64,000 nt of DNA from Maribacter flavus (GCF_008386635.1 NZ_VUOE01000003.1:62001-126000), one strand, 5' to 3'. Shown: positions 26,817 to 36,757, numbered from the stretch's first letter. Notes: generated by a model from the letters alone, not told the origin. A program made the numbers and translations.

Positions 26817-27479
26817 ATGAAAGAGGCAGCTCCTAGATTGTCAGAAAAAATGCCTGAGCATAGTGTAAGAAATAATTTCCTCATTTGGGGAAGTTATGAT
26901 TGGTCTAATTTGGGTCAAGAATGGATTCCCTCTCAAAGCTGGAAAAGTAGTTTTATTAAAAACATATTAATTCCGCATATAAAGGATGATACTACTATTT
27001 TGGAAATTGGGCCGGGTGCCGGTGAATGGACTAAAGAGCTTATTTCGCTGTCAAATAGACTAATTTTGGTAGATATAGTGCCTCGATGCATTGAAATTTG
27101 CAAGGAAAGGTTCAAGAATTTTGAAGGAATTGAATACTATGTCAATGAAGGAAATAATTTGGAATTCCTCGAGGATGGTGTTGTTGATTTAGTATTCTCT
27201 ATGGACGTGTTTGTACAAATTTCACCTGAGGACGTTAATAAGTACATGTTGAATTTATCAAAGAAATTGTCTTCCGGTGGGATAGGAATTATTCACCATT
27301 CAAAAAATGGGGTCGCAAAGTTAGGATGGAGATCAGGGGTTACCGATGAACTTATGAAGGAATATTGCAATTCAAATGGCTTGAAAGTATTGGATCAAAT
27401 CACATCTTGGGAGGATGGTAAATACGAGATATGGCCTGGAGAGGATGTGGATAGCATTACCATTTTTCAAAAGCTGTGA
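26817..27479 (+). CDS. SAM-dependent methyltransferase A
   Basis: A 220-residue class I methyltransferase with motif I ILEIGPGAGEWTKEL (about 61-75), an acidic residue at the end of strand 2 (LILVDIVPRC) and a motif IV-like DLVFSMDVFVQISP. It is a close paralogue of the protein at 27707-28357 over its whole length; both share HSVRNNFLIW-like starts and HHSKNG...LGWRS.VTD. Two copies in one operon suggest two methylation positions on one product, or on two products. The methylated atom cannot be told from sequence. Confidence 0.85.
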   Translation: MKEAAPRLSEKMPEHSVRNNFLIWGSYDWSNLGQEWIPSQSWKSSFIKNILIPHIKDDTTILEIGPGAGEWTKELISLSNRLILVDIVPRCIEICKERFKNFEGIEYYVNEGNNLEFLEDGVVDLVFSMDVFVQISPEDVNKYMLNLSKKLSSGGIGIIHHSKNGVAKLGWRSGVTDELMKEYCNSNGLKVLDQITSWEDGKYEIWPGEDVDSITIFQKL

Positions 27480-27515
27480 TTTTAATTTAGTATAATATAA
27501 ATCAAAATGTACACT

Positions 27516-27537
27516 CCAACTATTTGATAATAGTTGG
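27516..27537. promoter_or_regulatory. Perfect stem-loop between the two methyltransferase genes
   Basis: CCAACTATT (27516-27524) pairs with AATAGTTGG (27529-27537) across TGAT. No T-run follows, so it is not a classical terminator; possibly an RNA processing or pause site inside the operon. Confidence 0.45.
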
Positions 27538-27706
27538 CAGGAATTCTCACAAGGTTCCGACATAGCAACAAAATCTACCTTTCAATTGAAATATTAAGAT
27601 CAGACCCTCTTACTTTTCAGCAGAAATAAATAGTCATATTAAAATCCAATTTCTCTTCTTAACAAATTCTTCTCAATAGTATACTGTACAAGAAAAAGTA
27701 AAGGCT

Positions 27707-28357
27707 ATGAAAAAAAATGATCAATTGCAGCTCGAGCATACAATAAGAAATAATTTTTTGATTTGGAGCACCTATGACTGGTCAAAATTTGGAGCCGAAT
27801 GGATACCTTCTCCTCTTTGGAAGAGAAGTTTCATAGATTTTGTACTTCTCAAGCACTTAAAAAAAGATTCAGCCATTCTTGAAATAGGGCCGGGTGCAGG
27901 GGAATGGACAAAAGAACTTATACCGCGGGCTAGCAGACTAATTATTGTTGATTTGGTTCCAAGATGTATAGAAATATGCAAGGAAAGATTTATAAATTTT
28001 TCTAATATTGATTACCACGTAAACGATGGAGAATCACTTGACTTTCTTCAAGATAATTCTATTGATTTTGTCTTTTCAATGAATGTATTTATCCAGATGT
28101 CACCTTCGGTAATGGAACAATATTTTCGTCAAATATCACAGAAACTTAAAACTAATGGGATTGGATTCATCCATCATTCCAAGAATGGTAGGAAGAAACT
28201 CGGATGGCGTTCAGAAGTGACAGATATGATGGTTAAGGAGTATTGTAATCGTTATAGATTGGAGGTCATCGACCAAATTACTTCATGGGAAAATGGAAAA
28301 TATGAAATTTGGGCCAACCAAATCATTGATAGTATTACCATTTTTAAGAAATCCTAA
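27707..28357 (+). CDS. SAM-dependent methyltransferase B
   Basis: A 216-residue paralogue of the preceding methyltransferase. It keeps ILEIGPGAGEWTKEL, IIVDLVPRCIEICKERF and the C-terminal ENGKYEIW. The differences are concentrated outside the SAM site, fitting a changed acceptor. It ends 10 bases before the next JmjC-type gene, so that pair is coupled. A 227-base gap with a stem-loop separates it from its paralogue, suggesting that the second copy arose by duplication and then gained its own leader. Confidence 0.85.
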   Translation: MKKNDQLQLEHTIRNNFLIWSTYDWSKFGAEWIPSPLWKRSFIDFVLLKHLKKDSAILEIGPGAGEWTKELIPRASRLIIVDLVPRCIEICKERFINFSNIDYHVNDGESLDFLQDNSIDFVFSMNVFIQMSPSVMEQYFRQISQKLKTNGIGFIHHSKNGRKKLGWRSEVTDMMVKEYCNRYRLEVIDQITSWENGKYEIWANQIIDSITIFKKS

Positions 28358-28367
28358 ATCAGAATCG

Positions 28368-29540
28368 ATGTATAGTACTTCCAATTTGTTAGAGCCGATT
28401 GATATTGAAAAATTTAAAAATTCCTACTTATCAAAGGAGTTTATTCATTTTTCAAACAGCAACAGAAAATTTGCCCTATCGTTTAATTGGGACGATTTAA
28501 ATGAAATTCTTAGTAGGAGAAGGTTTTATACAGATCAAGTTAGAGTTGTCAAAGGTGGACAGGATATTGATTTCGAGTCCATTTTCTCATTTAGAACGGA
28601 TAATAAGAATCCCAATCAAAAGATAGCCTATCTCAATAACGTTGGAATCAATAGATTAATGAATGATGGCTGTACATTAATTGTTCATGCCGTTGAAGAA
28701 TTGATGGAAAATATTGCTGGCCTTGTGTACGCAATAGAAAGTCTCGTTCATGAAAAAGTACAAGCAAATCTTTACGCATGTTTTGGAAAAGGACAAGGAT
28801 TTGATGTGCACTGGGATAATCATGATGTCTTTGTGCTGCAAGTGTTGGGTTCAAAGGACTGGACTGTTTACAACCCAACCGAAAATAAGGATTGCTTTAA
28901 TTATCTTGAAAAACCAATTTGGTCGAATGTATTAAACCAAGGAGAATTGTTATATATGCCAAGAGGTTATTGGCACGAAGCCAAATCAATTGGCCCCACC
29001 ATACATATAACTTTCGGTTTTACCAATAGACGTGTTGAACATTATATAAAATGGGTGCTTCGAGAACTAAGTTTAAATGCAATTTTTAATTCGGATTTAA
29101 ACAATTATCATACAAGAGAATTAAAATTAGAAGTGTTAGAAAATATTAAGGAGGTCTTAACTAAAAATATCAATGAGAGCTCTTTGGAAAAATATATAGG
29201 GATTACCGATGCTAAATCTCCGGAAAGGCCATATTTTAACTTTCCTTATGTACTTGACGGTGAAACTCTCCCAGTTGATTCTATTATTGTTATAAACAGC
29301 TCAAGAATTCAATTAAAAGCTCTACAAACGAAAGGAGACCTTGTAATTTTCAACATACTAAATAGGCAATGGAAGTTTTCCCTTACAACTAAACCAATAT
29401 TGGAACGACTAATTATAAAACGGCAACTTCGAGTTTCTGAATTAGTTAAAGACTTTGCGGACGAAGAATTGACCCAGGGTCAAATTATACAATTAATCAA
29501 AGATTTGCTTAAGCTAGGTTTGGTAAGAAAAATTAAATAG
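28368..29540 (+). CDS. JmjC (ROXA-like) Fe(II)/2OG oxygenase 2 with C-terminal winged helix
   Basis: A 390-residue protein from ATG at 28368; a longer reading would overlap the methyltransferase and is unlikely. The JmjC core has H148-x-D150 (DVHWDNHDVFVLQ) and H203 (RGYWHEA), with GSKDWTVYNP between, exactly the pattern of ribosomal oxygenases YcfD/NO66/MINA53. The last 55 residues (LIIKRQLRVSELVKDFADE...LGLVRKIK) look like their winged-helix tail. YcfD hydroxylates an Arg, and NO66/MINA53 hydroxylate His, in ribosomal proteins. Both residue types are present in the precursor core (HN and RR). This makes it a good candidate peptide hydroxylase; inference. Confidence 0.85.
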   Translation: MYSTSNLLEPIDIEKFKNSYLSKEFIHFSNSNRKFALSFNWDDLNEILSRRRFYTDQVRVVKGGQDIDFESIFSFRTDNKNPNQKIAYLNNVGINRLMNDGCTLIVHAVEELMENIAGLVYAIESLVHEKVQANLYACFGKGQGFDVHWDNHDVFVLQVLGSKDWTVYNPTENKDCFNYLEKPIWSNVLNQGELLYMPRGYWHEAKSIGPTIHITFGFTNRRVEHYIKWVLRELSLNAIFNSDLNNYHTRELKLEVLENIKEVLTKNINESSLEKYIGITDAKSPERPYFNFPYVLDGETLPVDSIIVINSSRIQLKALQTKGDLVIFNILNRQWKFSLTTKPILERLIIKRQLRVSELVKDFADEELTQGQIIQLIKDLLKLGLVRKIK

Positions 29541-29800
29541 TTTAAAATGGATTCTCTTCTAGTGAATCACACTTAAGAATAAAAAATTCAAAGCAGGTAA
29601 TTAAATCTAATATCAATTTTTTTAAAACCATTAATTAGATACCAACGCTTTTGTATTTCTATTTTACTCAACTCTTTATCTGAATGATTTTTTTACCCTT
29701 TGTATACTCTATAAAAAGGGTAAAGTCTACTTGGTATCTCTCAAATGATATAAGTCTTTCAAATTTCAAAATTCTTTTTTTTAATTAAAAAACAAATAAA

Positions 29801-30766
29801 ATGAATAATTCAGATACTCAATCTATCCCAGATGTAAATCAAGGCAAGGCCAAATTCGTTCGTCTATTCGAAAAGATTTTTTTTCCTTACACTCCTCAAA
29901 AATTTTTAATGGAATTGTATGAGAAGGAATTCTTTTATGGAAGTGGAAATGCTCTTGAAATGCTGGACGATTTGCCAAATAAAGAATATTTTGAAGGACT
30001 GATTAGAAATTCTGATTTGCGATTTCCAACTTTAAGTTTGGTAAGTAGCGGCAAAACTCTGCACTACAAGGAATACACCGAGATAGTCAATTGTGGTGGA
30101 GTAAACACAATCTATGTAAAAAAGAAAATGATAGAGCCGCATTTTGCTAATGGAGGCTCACTAGTATTTAATAATGTTCATTTATTTCATCCTTCAATTA
30201 ATATACTAAAGGAGATTTTTAATCACTCAATCAATTGTGCTTTGACAGGTGTCAACGCTTACATCACACCCCGGAACAATAAGGGTTTTAATATCCACTA
30301 CGATAATCACGACGTCGTAATTATTCAACTAGAGGGTAGCAAATTATGGAAAATCTATAAACCAAAAGAACCTTTACCGTTGGAATCCGAAATACCAAAG
30401 TCAAATCCTCCGCGTGAGGATATCATTTTTGATTCTGAAATAAAGAAAGGGGATGTTCTATATATCCCTAGGGGTTTTCCTCACGAAGCTTCATCTGTTA
30501 AAACCAATTCGCATCATATAACCATTGGACTAAGACCCATTAAATGGATTGATATAATACAAAGTCTTATCTCGAATTTGAATTCAATCCCGGAGGTAAG
30601 AAAAAGTGTTCCTCTAGAAATATTAAATGATAACAAATTATTACATGACAAAATTAAACAATTCTTGTCGAGCCTTGATGATAGCATTTTTCCTGATACC
30701 ATAGACAAAATATTTCATGAAAATGATTACGAGGAAATGGCCTCTGATGCCCCCTTGGAATTGTAG
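29801..30766 (+). CDS. JmjC Fe(II)/2OG oxygenase 3
   Basis: A 321-residue protein of the same ROXA-like type: H166-x-D168 (NIHYDNHDVVIIQ), EGSKLWKIYKP and H228 (RGFPHEASS) are all present. It keeps the dimerisation-like helices after the core but seems to lack the full winged-helix tail seen in its neighbours. The gene is preceded by a 260-base gap, A+T-rich, which could hold an internal promoter, and is followed after 22 bases by a related gene. Several similar hydroxylases in a row suggest stepwise oxidation of several residues. Confidence 0.83.
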   Translation: MNNSDTQSIPDVNQGKAKFVRLFEKIFFPYTPQKFLMELYEKEFFYGSGNALEMLDDLPNKEYFEGLIRNSDLRFPTLSLVSSGKTLHYKEYTEIVNCGGVNTIYVKKKMIEPHFANGGSLVFNNVHLFHPSINILKEIFNHSINCALTGVNAYITPRNNKGFNIHYDNHDVVIIQLEGSKLWKIYKPKEPLPLESEIPKSNPPREDIIFDSEIKKGDVLYIPRGFPHEASSVKTNSHHITIGLRPIKWIDIIQSLISNLNSIPEVRKSVPLEILNDNKLLHDKIKQFLSSLDDSIFPDTIDKIFHENDYEEMASDAPLEL

Positions 30767-30788
30767 TTAAGTTAAAAAAAGGACTAAA

Positions 30789-32060
30789 ATGAAATCTACT
30801 GCACAATTTAACTTAACACATGAATGGTGGAAAGTTTTTCGAAAAGAAAGTAATGACCTAACTGATTCTCTCTTAAAAGAAGAGGTACTGCCAAAAAAAG
30901 ATTTGGCCGAACTAGAAGATATGGTCTTCGAAGTAATTAGTAAAATCTGTTCGAAAAGGACTTTAAAATATGGTTTTAGAGTTTGGGTTGATAATGAGCA
31001 GAAAAATATCCATTTTATAAGAAAAAGGATTTTCAATAATTTGCCAGAAAACGATACGAATGTAGAAAGTTGGGCAGACAGAATATTACCAAATAAGAAA
31101 TTTTGTTTTGTAATTAATCATGCGAATAAGTTTTCTGATTCGTTAACGCAAAAAATGTCTCTAATAATGGAGCCTTTGGTTTCACAAATTGGAATTCCAA
31201 TGGATGGCATGCACATAGGGATTTTCATAGGTAATTATGGTTTTACCCCATTTGGTATTCATCAAGATCCAATGGGCGCATATTTCTTTAATTTTCATTT
31301 GGGACCAGGAGAAAAGGTGATGTATAACTGGAATGAAGATGAGTATGCAAAATTAAAGGGTACTCATAATAACATTAACGTACAACCACTATTGTCAGAA
31401 TCAAAAGAGTTCAATTTGAATTCAGGAAGCATATACTTTATGCCATGGGATAAATTTCATGTTGCAAAAACTGATGACTTTTCCATAAGCCTATCTGTTT
31501 GGTTTGATAACCACACTACAAAGTACGTTTCGGAAAATTTATTTTTTAAACTGTTTGATAAATTAGAAAAAGGAAAAGAATCTATTCCAGAATTAGTCAA
31601 ATATGATTCTTATAAAGAAAAATTTCATCTTATTGAGAATTATCTATCGCTGGATTCCTTGGATAAACCACTTAGGCATTATTTTCTAGAATCATATAAC
31701 AACCAAATGTTACTGTTATTGAGTAACTGTGGATGGTCCGCCAATACTACCACACTTGAAGAGGAAATCAATTACAATATTCTAAATACAGATATGGTAC
31801 TTAAAAACAGTGTTCAGTTAGTCGAACCATTTAAGATTTATACAGTTTTGGATAACAAACTTTTGAAAGTATTTGCCAGGGGACATATGCTAACTTTCCC
31901 TTACGAAAAGGTTCTTTTGAAAACCATCGATGAATTAAATACAGGAAAGATATTCAAAACGAATTGTCTTAATCAAAATGAAGAAGAAGGAGAGACCATA
32001 GCAACAATACTATCAAACCTATATAATTGTAGAGCCATAAAATTGCTAGGTCGAAATTAA
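30789..32060 (+). CDS. Cupin/JmjC-like oxygenase 4 with C-terminal winged helix
   Basis: A 423-residue protein, more divergent than its two neighbours. A cupin core is visible with H158-x-D160 (FGIHQDPMG) and H224 (PWDKFHVAK). Residues about 365-420 (RGHMLTFPYEKVLLKTIDELNTG...) resemble the winged-helix tail of ROXA proteins. The N-terminal 140 residues are not recognised. With the genes at 22,665, 28,368 and 29,801 it makes four cupin/JmjC-type or related oxygenases, not counting the P4H-type one. Whether all are active on the same peptide is unknown. Confidence 0.72.
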   Translation: MKSTAQFNLTHEWWKVFRKESNDLTDSLLKEEVLPKKDLAELEDMVFEVISKICSKRTLKYGFRVWVDNEQKNIHFIRKRIFNNLPENDTNVESWADRILPNKKFCFVINHANKFSDSLTQKMSLIMEPLVSQIGIPMDGMHIGIFIGNYGFTPFGIHQDPMGAYFFNFHLGPGEKVMYNWNEDEYAKLKGTHNNINVQPLLSESKEFNLNSGSIYFMPWDKFHVAKTDDFSISLSVWFDNHTTKYVSENLFFKLFDKLEKGKESIPELVKYDSYKEKFHLIENYLSLDSLDKPLRHYFLESYNNQMLLLLSNCGWSANTTTLEEEINYNILNTDMVLKNSVQLVEPFKIYTVLDNKLLKVFARGHMLTFPYEKVLLKTIDELNTGKIFKTNCLNQNEEEGETIATILSNLYNCRAIKLLGRN

Positions 32061-32264
32061 TCTTGTATTAATTAATTGGAAGAAATGCTCTATGAGCGTT
32101 TAAAATTTGGGCAATTTCAATAAGGGAAAACAATCTATATATTTTAGAAGCTGTTTAGTAGCTATTTTGTGATTACCTATTACATTCTTATTCACCGGCA
32201 AGTATGAAATTGAAACAACAAATCACCTCTAATTAAGCTATCCTAATATATCAAATCCACTATT

Positions 32265-34010
32265 TTGAAGAGGAATGATACTTTTTCTTTTGTAATCAAA
32301 TATTTAAAACCCTACTGGGGGTGGGAACTACTTTTATTACTATTGCTATTAATTACAACTGCTTGTTCCCTAGCATCTCCATATATTATAAAAGTCATTA
32401 TTGATGAGGTATTCCCTAGCAAGGATTATGCATTTCTGGTAGAGATATTATCAATACTGGTTGGTATCTATGTAATTCGTATTGTACTTTCCTTTTTTTC
32501 TGACTATTTAGATACATGGGTAAGTAACCGCATTGTTAAAACCTTAAGAAACGAGTTATTTCTTCATATAATCCGTTTACCCATGAATTTTTTCAGCCAG
32601 AACAAATCTGGGGATATTCTCCATAGAATAAGTAGTGAAGTAGATAATGTAAAAAGCGCTATTACCGAAAGCCTAATCAAACTAATAGATAGTTTATTTT
32701 CAATAATCTTTATAGTCATAATGTTAAGCTTTCTAAATTGGAAATTGTTTTTAATTACATCTTTAATTTTTCCTCTTACCTTTTTAAATGTTAGATATTT
32801 TCAACCGAAAATCAAGAAAATAGTCGAAAAAAACAGATTAAAAGACTCTGCTATCCTAAGCTATTTATCCGAGCGCTTTGTAAGTATTAAACTTGTCAAG
32901 ATTTATAATGCCTACAAATTCGAAAGGGAAAAATTTAATAATATTCAGGATGAATACATTAAAACTGATTTGAAAACAACCATTTTATCATCGGGTACGA
33001 GAAGCGTGTCAACCTTTTTAATCGCATTATCTCCCATATTAGTTTTCGGGTGGGGAGGGAAACAGGTACTTAACGGTTCAATGACTTTGGGCATTTTAAT
33101 TGCCTTCTTACAATATCTAAACCGCCTTTATGGCCCTTTACGCGATATAATGGGATTGTATGTTGAAATAATTGGTGCATCGGTATCAATAAATAGAATA
33201 ATGGAGTTTCTAAATACTCCAATTCATTCCAATTCAGGCAAGGTAATAGAAGCTTTTAAACCAACAAACAAGATTTCTTTTAATAAAATAGTTTTTAAAT
33301 ATGATAAACGTAGCATAATTGATGGTCTAACATTGAATTTGGAAATAGGTAAAAAATATGCCTTGGTTGGAAAAAGTGGAAGTGGTAAAAGTACATTAAT
33401 AAATCTATTGTGTAATTTTTATGAACCAGATTCAGGCATGATTACTATTGATGGTTTGCCTCTAAATCATATTGAGGTCAATGGTTGGCGTAATCAAATT
33501 TCTCTGGTTTCACAGGACACACTACTATTTAACGAAAGAATTATTGACAATTTGAAGTACGGTAATACCGCGGATGAAAAAAGAATACGTGCTATTACTT
33601 CCTTGACCTTAATTCATGATCAAATTGAGCTTATGGAACATAAATATGACACTATAATCGGTGACCAAGGCGCAAAACTTTCAGGGGGGCAAAAACAACG
33701 TATTGCAATTGCAAGATGTATTTTAAAGGATTCGCCTATCATTATTTTAGATGAAGCAACTTCTGCACTTGATTCAATTACAGAAAGTAAGATTATCTCA
33801 AATTTATTCGACACTTTTCCAGATAAAACATTCATCTTAATAAGTCATAGACAAAGTACTATAAAAAATGTCGATAAAATAATTTGCTTCAAGGATGGAG
33901 AAATTGCCGAAATAGGTAATCATAGTCAGTTGTCAAGAAATAATAGTTACTACTGTGAATTATTTAAAGATCAGAACACTATTGTAGGGTCTAAATATAA
34001 ATTCAAATAG
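32265..34010 (+). CDS. ABC exporter (fused membrane and ATPase domains)
   Basis: A 581-residue half-transporter. Residues about 15-300 hold six TM helices of the type I exporter fold. The nucleotide-binding domain has Walker A VGKSGSGKST, Q-loop LVSQD, signature KLSGGQKQR, Walker B IIILDEATSALD and the H-loop LISHR. It should act as a homodimer. It has no N-terminal C39 peptidase domain, so leader removal must be done by other proteins (S8 or S41 proteins of the cluster). It is the obvious candidate for export of the finished product and for self-protection. Confidence 0.9.
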   Translation: MKRNDTFSFVIKYLKPYWGWELLLLLLLLITTACSLASPYIIKVIIDEVFPSKDYAFLVEILSILVGIYVIRIVLSFFSDYLDTWVSNRIVKTLRNELFLHIIRLPMNFFSQNKSGDILHRISSEVDNVKSAITESLIKLIDSLFSIIFIVIMLSFLNWKLFLITSLIFPLTFLNVRYFQPKIKKIVEKNRLKDSAILSYLSERFVSIKLVKIYNAYKFEREKFNNIQDEYIKTDLKTTILSSGTRSVSTFLIALSPILVFGWGGKQVLNGSMTLGILIAFLQYLNRLYGPLRDIMGLYVEIIGASVSINRIMEFLNTPIHSNSGKVIEAFKPTNKISFNKIVFKYDKRSIIDGLTLNLEIGKKYALVGKSGSGKSTLINLLCNFYEPDSGMITIDGLPLNHIEVNGWRNQISLVSQDTLLFNERIIDNLKYGNTADEKRIRAITSLTLIHDQIELMEHKYDTIIGDQGAKLSGGQKQRIAIARCILKDSPIIILDEATSALDSITESKIISNLFDTFPDKTFILISHRQSTIKNVDKIICFKDGEIAEIGNHSQLSRNNSYYCELFKDQNTIVGSKYKFK

Positions 34011-34200
34011 GTCCTGATTTGCTTTTTCTTTCTCTTAAAACAAAAGAAATTTTGATTTTCAATATTTACAGAATGCATACAGCTATAACCAAAATTTTTA
34101 TTTAAACATTTTAATAGATTTTTTAGGTTATATAAACCTATATTTTACAACACATATTGATTATTCTTAAACAGTTGGCAATCATTTAAAGAAATATCCT

Positions 34201-35514
34201 ATGCTTTTGGAAAAAACGAATGAAAAAGAGTATTTGCCATTTGTCAGACAAATAAAGGACTGGCATAGGTACAATACCCAAGGGAATTCATTTGTTGAAA
34301 GAGGGATTAAACTTGTAAATTTTAACAAAAAAAAAATTCATAATACCATTTATTCGCTACTTCATAGGCAAGAGATTTTACGTTCGATATTTTATAAAAG
34401 CCAGAATGGGTTGATAATTAATAAATTGCTGGAAGTCGAAAATGATTTGTTCAAGCCAGTTTATATCATTGGTGATAATTTTCAAGCTGTTTTGGATAAT
34501 ATTAAAGAAGATAACGAAAAAGTTTCTTTAACAAGAGGACCCCTATTTAGATCTTTTATCATTGAAATAGGTCAAACAAAATACCTCATGTTTTTCGTTC
34601 ACCATATGATATGTAGTGGATCTTCTATGAATTTGTTGATAAAGGCATTTATCGACCTCTATAAAAACGAAAAATCATTGCACACTGTTATGTATCAGTT
34701 TCGATATTATACTAAATATACCCATCGAAAAATTTTTGATAGGTATGATGTGACAAGTACATTTCTAACTAGGAATTTAAAGCTGCCAATTTCCAAAAAA
34801 AATGCTCTCAATAAAGTTTACAATCCGATAGACCAAGAAAAATTATTGACCGATCTATCCAATGAAAATCATTATGTTATAGTGGATTCCCCTAAAGCCA
34901 GGCCTCTCTCAATAACTACATATTTTAAAATAGAAAATTTAGAGGAAGTAGTTGCATTGCTTGAACAAAAAAGTATCCATTTAATGAGTTTTTTTTTAGT
35001 ACCATATTTGAAATTAATTCGCAAGTTTTATGGTAACCATGTTTTGGTCGGTCTTCTATTTGACGATAGATATAATGTATACTCTAAAAAAAGTATAGGT
35101 GAATATACAGGAGAGTCTTTTATAAGTGTAAACAGTGAAGAGAATCTATCTTTGAGTTCTTTGCTCGAAATTAATAGTGAAGTCATTAAATTGTCAAGGC
35201 ATTTGATTTTTAATTATAATCTGTATGGGGTTGATGAAAAACTCTTGTACCGAGATAGGTGTGTGGGATTTTTTAATTTCAGCAAGTCCAGCTTAAATTA
35301 TAATCCGGAGGAACAACAGTGCAATGATTTCAGAAAAATAAAATTTGTTGGTCTAAGACTCGAACCAGTTTTTAATTTGTATACAAATGGGTATTTGACC
35401 ATAGATTGGAGATTTGATGGCTCTCAATTAAGCAGGGAAAAGGTAAAGGATTTGTTCGAAAATTATAAGAGTCTTTTCTATGCTCTTAAGGCACAAATTT
35501 TGACTTCCATTTAA
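34201..35514 (+). CDS. Condensation-domain-like acyltransferase
   Basis: A 437-residue protein with the signature layout of non-ribosomal peptide condensation domains: LLHRQEILRSIF near residues 53-64 (C2-like) and HHMICSG at 134-140, matching HHxxxDG except that the Asp is Ser. The second His, the catalytic base, is kept. SRGPLFRS-like (TRGPLFRSFI) precedes it. The C-terminal part (about 300-430) keeps the second half of the fold with FNFSKSSLNY and LTIDWRFDGSQLS. Stand-alone members join an acyl or aminoacyl group from a carrier protein to an amine or hydroxyl. The cluster's carrier protein (24,151) is the likely partner; inference. Confidence 0.7.
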   Translation: MLLEKTNEKEYLPFVRQIKDWHRYNTQGNSFVERGIKLVNFNKKKIHNTIYSLLHRQEILRSIFYKSQNGLIINKLLEVENDLFKPVYIIGDNFQAVLDNIKEDNEKVSLTRGPLFRSFIIEIGQTKYLMFFVHHMICSGSSMNLLIKAFIDLYKNEKSLHTVMYQFRYYTKYTHRKIFDRYDVTSTFLTRNLKLPISKKNALNKVYNPIDQEKLLTDLSNENHYVIVDSPKARPLSITTYFKIENLEEVVALLEQKSIHLMSFFLVPYLKLIRKFYGNHVLVGLLFDDRYNVYSKKSIGEYTGESFISVNSEENLSLSSLLEINSEVIKLSRHLIFNYNLYGVDEKLLYRDRCVGFFNFSKSSLNYNPEEQQCNDFRKIKFVGLRLEPVFNLYTNGYLTIDWRFDGSQLSREKVKDLFENYKSLFYALKAQILTSI

Positions 35515-35631
35515 GAATTAACTGGAATTTTAGTGTCGACTTAAAAAAATATAGTAGGTTTTCAAAAAGAAACTTAAATACCCCATAAAATACAATTACA
35601 AGAATCATAAAGCCAGAAAATTAAGGCTTTA

Positions 35632-35674
35632 AATTGAGAATTATATCCGCTTCGGAAAACTTAAATTCTCAATT
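35632..35674. promoter_or_regulatory. Large stem-loop between the condensation-like and glycosyltransferase genes
   Basis: AATTGAGAATT (35632-35642) pairs with AATTCTCAATT (35664-35674); the loop holds a small nested CCG-CTT-CGG stem (35647-35655). Not followed by a T-run. Role unknown; possibly an RNA processing site. Confidence 0.45.
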
Positions 35675-35752
35675 ATTTCAAAACACATAATGTCCTTACA
35701 TATTCAAATTATGCCCAAAAGAATTAATCTTTAGATAAAACAACAATAAAGA

Positions 35753-36556
35753 ATGGATGTAAGCGATGTTACAGTAATTATTACGGTATGGAAAAGACCT
35801 TATCTGGATTTACAATTGAAAAGTCTTATAAATCAGGTTATAAAACCCAAAGAAATATGGATAATTCATAATGAAAACTATATTGAAACCAAAAATACAT
35901 CATCAAAATACCGTGATGTTTTTCCGAATATATCTGTAATACATTCTGAGATAAATCTAAAATATTTTGGTAGATTTTCTATTTGCTATAATGTGAAAAC
36001 TAGATTTACATTAATAATCGATGACGATGTAATTCCGTCTTCACAATGGATTAAAATTTGTTTGGAAAAAAGTGGCCAATACAATGCTATTATTTCATGC
36101 ACAGGTAGAATCATAAGACCCAAAAATTATAGACCGGAAGAATTTGATTTAGGTAATAAAAATGAAATTCTAAACAAATATTTCATTGGTGATAATTATA
36201 ACGAAGAAGAATACAACTGCTTCCCTGAGGATACAGTGGTTGATTACGGCTGCAATAGTTATTTTTTTAAAACAGAATGGATAAGAAACTTTTGGCGCAT
36301 CTGGCCAGCTACATTTGATTCAGGAGAGGATATTCATCTATCCGCCACTCTTAAAATTTTAAAATCAATCCCAACGATTGTTCCAAAACAAAATATTGAT
36401 ACATCAGGTAATTTAAAAAAGAAATTCAGTGTTGACCAATATTCATCTTGTCTTCATGAAGATTTTATTGATGTCAGACAAAAGGTCTTTGAATACTTAA
36501 TAAATGAACAGGGGTGGCGTCCAATCCTATGGAACAAGACAATCCAAACAGATTAA
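35753..36556 (+). CDS. GT2-like glycosyltransferase
   Basis: A 267-residue cytoplasmic protein with a GT-A fold. VTVIITVWKRPYLDLQLKSL starts the nucleotide-binding half, a DxD-like IIDDDVIP follows near residue 100, and SGEDIHLSATL near residue 192 looks like the acceptor-side motif. The glycan and acceptor are unknown. It lies between the condensation-like gene and a second glycosyltransferase. It may glycosylate the peptide or build a small sugar chain for it; alternatively these genes serve a surface glycan. Confidence 0.78.
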   Translation: MDVSDVTVIITVWKRPYLDLQLKSLINQVIKPKEIWIIHNENYIETKNTSSKYRDVFPNISVIHSEINLKYFGRFSICYNVKTRFTLIIDDDVIPSSQWIKICLEKSGQYNAIISCTGRIIRPKNYRPEEFDLGNKNEILNKYFIGDNYNEEEYNCFPEDTVVDYGCNSYFFKTEWIRNFWRIWPATFDSGEDIHLSATLKILKSIPTIVPKQNIDTSGNLKKKFSVDQYSSCLHEDFIDVRQKVFEYLINEQGWRPILWNKTIQTD

Positions 36557-36757
36557 TAAACCTTTATCAATCGACCTTATAATTTATTATTCTAATTCAA
36601 CTTGGTGATAGTTGATTAAGATTATTTTATTTGATTTCCTAATAATTATCTAAAAAATAATCAATCTAATTAGACAATCTGGAATTATCTAATACGGATA
36701 CTTACCAAAAGGAAAATTAACGATTAAAATTTGAGTATTAACTAAAAATTAATTTTC

